DNA of 64,000 nucleotides, from NCBI GenBank assembly GCA_046160305.1, contig JBJXGX010000078.1:62001-126000 (forward strand). The letters are read 5' to 3'. The translations under genes and the position numbers were made by a program. The stretch's first letter is position 1. Every line of letters starts with the position of its first letter. The notes under the pieces are model-generated. The model worked only from the letters and a program-made list of their open reading frames with translations. It did no database searches and was not told the DNA's origin. The DNA is from SHXR01 sp046160305. GTDB lineage: Bacteria; Pseudomonadota; Gammaproteobacteria; Burkholderiales; SG8-39. This document shows positions 58,843 through 64,000 of this stretch, in pieces.

Positions 58843-59588
58843 CGGCATCGGCGGTCTTGTTTCACATCGAGGGTGGCATCGCGACGATCACGCTGAATCG
58901 CGCCGAATGTCGCAATGCGCTCAACACCGCGATGTGCGAAGGCATCCTTGCGAGCACGGTCGCGGCTTCTGCGGATGGCACAGTGCGACTGGTCGTCATT
59001 CGCGCGATCGGGCCGGTGTTCTGCGCCGGTGCCGATCTGAAGGAACGGCAGGGGATGGACGAGAATGAGATGCGTGCCCGTCGCCTGAAGGCGTTCGCGG
59101 CTTATGACGCCATCGAACGGCTGCCGATGCCCAGCATCGCCGTTGTCACCGGTGCGGCGGTCGGATCCGGTTGTGAAATCGCGGCGGCGTGTGATTTCAT
59201 AGTCGCCACCCGCGCGGCGAGTTTTCGCACGCCCGAGGCACTATGGGGAACGGTCGGCGCAACGCAGCGATTGCCACGAATCATCGGCAAGCGGCTGGCC
59301 AAGGACATGATGTTTACCGGGCGCAAGCTCGATGCCGAGGAAGCGTGTGCCGCGGGGCTGGTCAGCCGGATCGTCGCACCGGAGGCGCTCGAGACCACGC
59401 TCGATGCGATCGCGAAGACCATCCGCGAGGCACCGCCCGAGGCCATGCGGCTCGCCAAACGCTCGATCGATCAAGGCGTGGAACTCGACCCGCGCGGCGC
59501 GCTCGCCACGGAACTACTTGCCATCGAGGAAAACCTGTCCCGAGCCGGCTGGCGCTCGGGCATCGATGCATTCGGATCCAAATCATGA
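58839..59588 (+). CDS. Enoyl-CoA hydratase/isomerase family protein
   Basis: A 249-residue crotonase-fold enzyme, closest in pattern to methylglutaconyl-CoA or enoyl-CoA hydratases. The oxyanion-hole blocks FCAGADLKERQGM and AAVGSGCEIAAACD are clear. The active loop reads GTVGATQRLPRIIGKR, which looks about three residues shorter than the usual GTIPGAGGTQRL. Coupled by ATGA overlaps on both sides to the CoA-transferase and the acyl-CoA ligase. Confidence 0.9.
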   Translation: MTASAVLFHIEGGIATITLNRAECRNALNTAMCEGILASTVAASADGTVRLVVIRAIGPVFCAGADLKERQGMDENEMRARRLKAFAAYDAIERLPMPSIAVVTGAAVGSGCEIAAACDFIVATRAASFRTPEALWGTVGATQRLPRIIGKRLAKDMMFTGRKLDAEEACAAGLVSRIVAPEALETTLDAIAKTIREAPPEAMRLAKRSIDQGVELDPRGALATELLAIEENLSRAGWRSGIDAFGSKS

Positions 59589-61201
59589 GTTGGAGGCCAA
59601 CGACGCTCGGTCAAGTCTTGCATGCCGCGGCGACGACGCGCGGCGCCGACGAGGCGTTGGTCACGGCGCTACGCCGGCTCGACTTCGCCACCCTGGAATC
59701 CGAGTCGTTGGGCGTTGCGCGTTCGCTCATGGCGATTGGGATCCGCCACGGCGATTTTGTCGGCGTTCTACTGGGCAACGACGACAAGTGGGTCACGACC
59801 TTCTTCGGCGCGGCGCTGATCGGCGCGGTGACCGTACCGGTCAATACGCGATTCAAATCCACCGAGCTTGCGTTTTGCCTCAAACAGGCCGACTGCAAAG
59901 CACTCGTTTTCGCGGATCGATTTCTTAACATCGACTTCGCCGCGTTTGTTCGCGAAGCGGAACCCGCGATCGATACGCAACTGCCCGGCAGCAGATTGCC
60001 GGTCTTGGCGAAGGCTGTGTCGGTCGGCACGGATGTTCCCAATGGCGCCCTCTCGTGGGACGCCTTTCTCGCTTTGGGTGCGTCCGTGTCAAAGGCCCGG
60101 CTTGCGGGCGCGATGTCACGGGTCAACCCCGATGATCTCCTATTGATTCAATTTACATCGGGCACGACCGCGCATCCGAAAGGCGTCATGCTCACGCACG
60201 ACAACATGCTTCGCAATGCCTGGGCAGCGGGCTTGCGCATCGGTATCCGCGCGCACGACCGGTACTTTAACTGCCGGCCGTTTTTTCATGTCGGCGGATC
60301 GACCCTGTCGTTGCTGATGTCGCTCGTGTTCGGCGCCTGCCTCGTGACCTTGCCGACATTCGAGACAGCCGCTGCGCTCGAAATGATGGAGCGCGAGCGT
60401 TGCACCCTCACCTCCGGCAACGACACGATCTTCCAGATGCTGATGGGTCATGCCGATTTTCCACGCCGGCGGCTGGTCCTGCGCGGCGGATGGGTCGCGG
60501 CAACGCCCGAGACCGTGCGACGGATCATCGATGTGCTCGGCGCAAAAGATATCTGTGTCGCGTACGGTCTGTCGGAGGCCTCGCCGAATGTGGTGATGAG
60601 TGACTATCGGGATCCGCCTGCGTCGCGAATCAATGGGCTCGCGCAGACGCATCCGGGCATTGAAGTGCGTATCGCGGATCCCGCAACGAACGCGAGCTTG
60701 CCGCCCGATACGCAGGGCGAGATCCAGGTCCGTGGCTGGAGCGTCATGCGCGGCTACTACAACAATCCGGAGGCCAATGCCAAAGCATTCACCGAAGACG
60801 GCTGGCTGCGTACCGGCGACCTTGGTGTGCTCGATCGGGCGGAGCGCCTGCGGATGGTTGGGCGCTTGAAGGATGTGTTTCGCGTCGGCGGGGAAAACGT
60901 CGCGCCTGCAGAGGTCGAGGACATCCTGCTGAAGCATCCCGCGATTGCGACGGCCCAGGTCGTGGGCGTGCCCGACGCCCTCTTGGGCGAAGTCGCCGCG
61001 GCTTACGTGACCCTCAAGGCCGGAACCGGCGCGACCGAAGACGAAATCGTTGCGTGGGTACGCGACCGCGCGGCGAATTTCCGTGTGCCGCGCTTCATGC
61101 GCATCGTTGCGAGCTTCGACACGATCGGCATGACGGCGAGCGGCAAAGTGCAGAAGAACAAGCTGCGCGAGCACGCTATCCGGGAGTTCGGCCTCGCGTA
61201 G
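59585..61201 (+). CDS. AMP-dependent acyl-CoA synthetase
   Basis: A 538-residue ANL-superfamily ligase. ATP loop FTSGTTAHPKGVMLTH, AYGLSEASPN, RTGDLGVLD, GRLKDVFRVGGENV, and the C-terminal lysine in GKVQKNKLREHAIREFG are present. It activates an organic acid to its CoA ester via an acyl-adenylate. The ATG at 59585 overlaps the hydratase stop (ATGA); the longer open frame lies inside the hydratase gene. Four bases separate it from the convergent ubiB. Confidence 0.94.
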   Translation: MSWRPTTLGQVLHAAATTRGADEALVTALRRLDFATLESESLGVARSLMAIGIRHGDFVGVLLGNDDKWVTTFFGAALIGAVTVPVNTRFKSTELAFCLKQADCKALVFADRFLNIDFAAFVREAEPAIDTQLPGSRLPVLAKAVSVGTDVPNGALSWDAFLALGASVSKARLAGAMSRVNPDDLLLIQFTSGTTAHPKGVMLTHDNMLRNAWAAGLRIGIRAHDRYFNCRPFFHVGGSTLSLLMSLVFGACLVTLPTFETAAALEMMERERCTLTSGNDTIFQMLMGHADFPRRRLVLRGGWVAATPETVRRIIDVLGAKDICVAYGLSEASPNVVMSDYRDPPASRINGLAQTHPGIEVRIADPATNASLPPDTQGEIQVRGWSVMRGYYNNPEANAKAFTEDGWLRTGDLGVLDRAERLRMVGRLKDVFRVGGENVAPAEVEDILLKHPAIATAQVVGVPDALLGEVAAAYVTLKAGTGATEDEIVAWVRDRAANFRVPRFMRIVASFDTIGMTASGKVQKNKLREHAIREFGLA

Positions 61202-61205
61202 TCCT

Positions 61206-62729
61206 TCAGAAATCGAACTGCCGGTACACCTCCCACACGCCGAGCGCGATCAACAGACTCCATGCGATCCATAAGCAGCGTGTTCGCCGGCGCAATCGAT
61301 CTTCCATCTTCCGAACGTCGCGCTCGTCCGTGCGCAATCGTTCGGTGACGAGCGCTTTGTGCAGCAGTCGCGGCAATTGCGGAAGAACAACGGCCCATTG
61401 CGATGATTCGTCCCGGATGCTTCGCACCAGCGCTTTCCAGCCGATCTGCTCGCTCATCCAGCGCTCCAGGTAGGGCTTGGCGGTCTTCCAGAGATCGAGT
61501 TCGGGATCCAGGTCGCGCCCCAGCCCTTCGATATTGAGCAATGTCTTTTGCAACAGCACGAGTTGTGGCTGCACCTCCAGGTTGAAGCGCCGTGCGGTCT
61601 GAAACAGTCGCAGCAACACCTTGCCGAATGAAATCTCCTTGATCGGGCGATCGAAGATCGGTTCGCATACTGCACGAATCGCGCCCTCGAATTCATCGAC
61701 GCGCGTACCCGGCGGCACCCAACCGGCCGCCACATGCGCCTGGGCAACACGCTTGTAGTCGCGTTGAAAAAAGGCGAGGAAGTTCTGCGCGAGGTAGCTC
61801 TTGTCGGCGTCGTTCAGGGTGCCCATGATGCCGAAGTCGAGGGCGATATAACGACCGTCGGTGGACACGAAGATGTTACCCGGATGCATGTCGGCGTGGA
61901 AAAACCCGTCGCGGAACACCTGCGCGAAGAAAATTTCCACGCCCGCGCGGGCCAGTCGCGGAATGTCGATACCTTGCGCCCGCAGTGCCTCGGTGTGGCT
62001 GATGGGCGTGCCGCTCATCCGCTCCATCGTCATCACGTTGCTCGTGCAGTAGTCCCAGTAGATTTCGGGCACGATCAACAAGGGTGACCCGTTGAAATTG
62101 CGCCGTAGCTGACTCGCGCTGGCGGCTTCGCGCATCAGGTCGAGTTCATCGAACAGGTGTTTGGCGAATTCGGCGACGACTTCGCGCGGTTTGAATCGTC
62201 GCCCCTCGGCCCAGACATGTTCGACCAGCGCGGCAGCGGTACCCATCAACGCCAGATCGTTCATGATCACCGGTTGGATGCCGGGGCGCAGAATCTTGAC
62301 GGCGGCTTCGGTGCCATTTTGCAGCGTGGCGAAATGCACCTGCGCGATCGAGGCGCTGGCGACCGGTTCATGAACAAACTCGCGAAACACCTCGCCAATC
62401 GGTCGCCCGAACGCCTTTTCGATTTCGACCACCGCATCGTCTGACGGGAATGGCGGGACCTGGTCCTGCAGCTTGGCCAGTTCGTCGGCGATGTCCACCG
62501 GCAGCAGATCGCGACGGGTGGAGAGTACCTGGCCGAACTTCACGAAGATCGGCCCGAGTGTTTCCAGGGCGCGTCGCAGACGTTCGCCGCGCGGAGAATC
62601 GAAGCGCCGGAAGAAGAACAGCCGCTTGACCCAACGCTGCAGGCGGCCGCTCGAATCAGCCGCTAATGGAAACTCATCCAGTCCGAACCGGAAGGCGACC
62701 CAAAGGATTTTCGCAAGACGAAACAGCAC
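61206..62729 (-). CDS. ubiB: Ubiquinone biosynthesis regulatory kinase-like UbiB
   Basis: A 507-residue ABC1/ADCK atypical kinase-like ATPase, required for ubiquinone synthesis. The KxGQ motif (FVKFGQVLSTRRDLLP), AAVKILRPGI, DMHPGNIF, and DFGIMG are intact. Two hydrophobic segments occur at the C-terminus (WIAWSLLIALGVWEVY). Start is GTG at 62727-62729; no ATG fits. It follows ubiJ by 36 bases. Confidence 0.95.
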   Translation of the reverse strand: MLFRLAKILWVAFRFGLDEFPLAADSSGRLQRWVKRLFFFRRFDSPRGERLRRALETLGPIFVKFGQVLSTRRDLLPVDIADELAKLQDQVPPFPSDDAVVEIEKAFGRPIGEVFREFVHEPVASASIAQVHFATLQNGTEAAVKILRPGIQPVIMNDLALMGTAAALVEHVWAEGRRFKPREVVAEFAKHLFDELDLMREAASASQLRRNFNGSPLLIVPEIYWDYCTSNVMTMERMSGTPISHTEALRAQGIDIPRLARAGVEIFFAQVFRDGFFHADMHPGNIFVSTDGRYIALDFGIMGTLNDADKSYLAQNFLAFFQRDYKRVAQAHVAAGWVPPGTRVDEFEGAIRAVCEPIFDRPIKEISFGKVLLRLFQTARRFNLEVQPQLVLLQKTLLNIEGLGRDLDPELDLWKTAKPYLERWMSEQIGWKALVRSIRDESSQWAVVLPQLPRLLHKALVTERLRTDERDVRKMEDRLRRRTRCLWIAWSLLIALGVWEVYRQFDF

Positions 62730-62765
62730 GTGGAGTCGGTAGCCGGGAATGGAGGCGGGGCATTA

Positions 62766-63377
62766 TTACATCGCCTGCGACTTCTTCTCGATGCGCGCGA
62801 TGCGGGCGTCAAGCGCGTCGAGCCGTGATTGAAGCTGCGACAGGTCATCGGCGAACGTCGACAGATGCGCTGATGCGACGATCACCTTGCGCTCCTCGGC
62901 GAGGTACTCCGCGAAATTTCGCGCGACCCGTTCAACGCCGTCCACCGTTCCAGCGCGCACAGCACTCGCCGCGGCACTGAGCCGTCGCGCAGGAATGTCT
63001 CCGACTACCTTGGCAATTTCGTCTTCAACATCCCAATCCGCATGCAGGACCGTTTCCCGGAACAGCGCGGCAAGGGTGGGATCGCCGGTGACTTGAATAC
63101 GATCGAGCAGGGATCTTCGGGACCACTCGCTGAAAATCAACGGTGCGACCGGGATATCGACCGCGAGGTCTGCGCCATCGGGCATGTCGGTCGCGGTCAT
63201 GAAGCCCGAGGGCTCGATGACGACTGCTTGAGCAGGAAGCGGTGCCGCATGGAACCGGATGCGCTTACCGCCTTGCGCCTGCCACTGCAACTGCAACGCC
63301 GGATCGGCCTTCAATAGGTGATTCAGGGCCGCCAGAATAGGACCGGCAAGCAGTGACAGGGTGAGTGATGTAGCCAA
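62766..63377 (-). CDS. ubiJ: Ubiquinone biosynthesis accessory factor UbiJ (SCP2 domain)
   Basis: A 203-residue protein with an N-terminal SCP2-like lipid-binding domain (about 15-110, core LQWQAQGGKRIRFHA and later ALFRETVLHADWDVEDEIAKV) and a C-terminal coiled coil (LSQLQSRLDALDARIARIEK). It binds ubiquinone precursors and scaffolds the Ubi complex together with UbiK. It is directly upstream of ubiB. The usual ubiE neighbour is not in the window. Confidence 0.9.
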   Translation of the reverse strand: MATSLTLSLLAGPILAALNHLLKADPALQLQWQAQGGKRIRFHAAPLPAQAVVIEPSGFMTATDMPDGADLAVDIPVAPLIFSEWSRRSLLDRIQVTGDPTLAALFRETVLHADWDVEDEIAKVVGDIPARRLSAAASAVRAGTVDGVERVARNFAEYLAEERKVIVASAHLSTFADDLSQLQSRLDALDARIARIEKKSQAM

Positions 63378-63400
63378 TCGATTGCTTTCATGCGCGCAAT

Positions 63401-63426
63401 AAAAAAGGCCGCCTTGCGGCGGCCTT
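63401..63426 (-). terminator. Rho-independent terminator after the Tim44-domain gene
   Basis: A 9-bp stem AAGGCCGCC/GGCGGCCTT with a four-base loop is followed on the minus strand by a run of six T. It lies 23 bases past the Tim44-domain stop and before ubiJ, so ubiJ-ubiB should have their own promoter. Confidence 0.85.
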
Positions 63427-63448
63427 CGATCGCTTCGAATCGCTTGCC

Positions 63449-64000
63449 TTATGACACTTGCTGAATCCCGGCAAGAAGCCAGCCGGCTGACCCGTCGACC
63501 GGTTTCCGCAGATTCCAGATTTCGGTGAATGCTTCGGACGCGACTTCGCTCGTATCGCGCATCGCGCCTTCATACCGGACGCTGGCCCACTGCGTACCCG
63601 CTTCGCTAACGACTTCGAGGAGTTCCACGGTAAGCGTAACGATCTGCGTCGATTGCTTCGTCGTGCCGCGCGCCAGAATATCTTTCTTGAATCCCTCGAA
63701 CATATCGTCGGTGCTCATCTCGCGCAGTGCCTCGAGGTCACCGCGGTCATTGGCACCTTGCAGTTCGAGAAATACGCTCTTGGCCTGATTCACGAAGCCC
63801 GCGACATCGAACCCTGGCGGAATCGCGGCCGCGAGGGCTGCCGTTGCGCCGGCTGCGCCTGCGCCCAGCGGTGTTGGCGCACGAACGGGCTCCTGACCGA
63901 TCCCGCTGTATTGCGAGGCACCTGCGCCAGCACCCTGCATGGCGGGCTGCGGCTTGTTGCGATTGAGCAGCCGCATGACGAAAATACCAGCGACGACCAA
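63449..64000 (-). CDS. Tim44-like domain protein, C-terminal part (cut by window edge)
   Basis: At least 183 residues; the frame is open to the right edge. A membrane segment at the very start (AGIFVMRLLN) is followed by a Gly/Ala-rich linker and a Tim44-like domain (FVNQAKSVFLELQGANDRGD, MSTDDMFEGFKKDI, AFTEIWNLRKPVDGSAGWLL). Tim44 domains resemble the mitochondrial import motor part, but the bacterial role is unknown. The real start is outside the window. A terminator follows. Confidence 0.85.
   Translation of the reverse strand: MVVAGIFVMRLLNRNKPQPAMQGAGAGASQYSGIGQEPVRAPTPLGAGAAGATAALAAAIPPGFDVAGFVNQAKSVFLELQGANDRGDLEALREMSTDDMFEGFKKDILARGTTKQSTQIVTLTVELLEVVSEAGTQWASVRYEGAMRDTSEVASEAFTEIWNLRKPVDGSAGWLLAGIQQVS

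Noticed and set aside
59243..59584. Extension of the acyl-CoA ligase into the hydratase gene
   Set aside because: The added 114 residues are Arg-rich shadow of the hydratase frame; ATGA coupling at 59585 is the natural start.
58839..59588. Frameshift in the enoyl-CoA hydratase at the short GTVGATQRL loop
   Set aside because: The frame is open and similar to the family on both sides, so a small in-frame deletion is the simpler reading.

Overview
The window looks like ordinary chromosome of a high-GC betaproteobacterium. Evidence: a pyrR-pyrB-pyrC' cluster, a pilGHIJ-chpA chemosensory cluster beside pilT/pilU, the tlpA-accB-accC-prmA-zinc-ribbon gene order, ubiK next to a YifB/ComM ATPase, and ubiJ-ubiB. 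The genus cannot be fixed from these genes. There is no rRNA, tRNA, CRISPR array, insertion sequence, phage or plasmid gene. Coding density is high, and the only gene-free stretch over 300 bases is 26225-26720.

Layout. 1-3.5 kb (minus): start of a [2Fe-2S] protein, then amtB, glnK and a TorF-type porin. The porin gene has a sigma-54 -24/-12 element and two NtrC-like sites, so this reads as a nitrogen-starvation operon. 3.5-6.1 kb (plus): ubiK, yifB/comM, apaH. 6.0-13.3 kb (minus): PlsC-like acyltransferase, PfkB kinase, DUF3426 zinc-ribbon protein, prmA, accC, accB, TlpA-like thioredoxin and a nucleotidyltransferase-like protein. 13.4-19.4 kb (plus): mpl, YqiA-like esterase, RNB exoribonuclease, TonB, CorA/ZntB-like transporter. 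19.4-26.2 kb: MFS transporter, mgtE, mscL, hemL-thiE-thiD, rubredoxin. 26.7-36 kb (plus): twitching-motility chemosensory system pilG, pilH, pilI, pilJ and a 1852-residue ChpA/PilL hybrid kinase. 36.1-39.9 kb (plus): yqgE, ruvX, pyrR, pyrB and a catalytically impaired pyrC'. 39.9-42.1 kb (minus): yggT, proC, yggS. 42.3-44.5 kb (plus): pilT, pilU. 44.6-53.4 kb (minus): nine tightly packed genes from a thioredoxin-like ferredoxin through an ABC exporter, hemJ, ilvA and an M1 aminopeptidase to an rRNA methyltransferase. 53.5-57.4 kb: queC, VanZ-like, macrodomain, DUF3455 lipoprotein, HMG-CoA-lyase-like protein. 57.6-61.2 kb (plus): CaiB-type CoA-transferase, enoyl-CoA hydratase, acyl-CoA ligase. 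61.2-64 kb (minus): ubiB, ubiJ and a Tim44-domain protein cut by the window edge.

Genes that work together: porin, GlnK and AmtB in ammonium uptake and its control; PilG/H/I/J/ChpA signalling to the PilT/PilU retraction motors; AccB/AccC in malonyl-CoA supply; ThiD/ThiE in thiamine synthesis; UbiK, UbiJ and UbiB in ubiquinone synthesis; and the ligase, hydratase, transferase and lyase-like proteins in an acyl-CoA catabolic route of unknown substrate.

I found no clearly new multi-gene system. The observations most worth following are the NtrC/sigma-54 architecture of the porin-glnK-amtB operon, the lyase-like protein that lacks its catalytic cysteine, two unrelated 11-bp tandem repeat arrays between genes, and an uncharacterised nucleotidyltransferase-fold protein beside mpl. 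Start sites are choices from family alignment and ribosome binding sites; where I moved a start inward, the entry says so.
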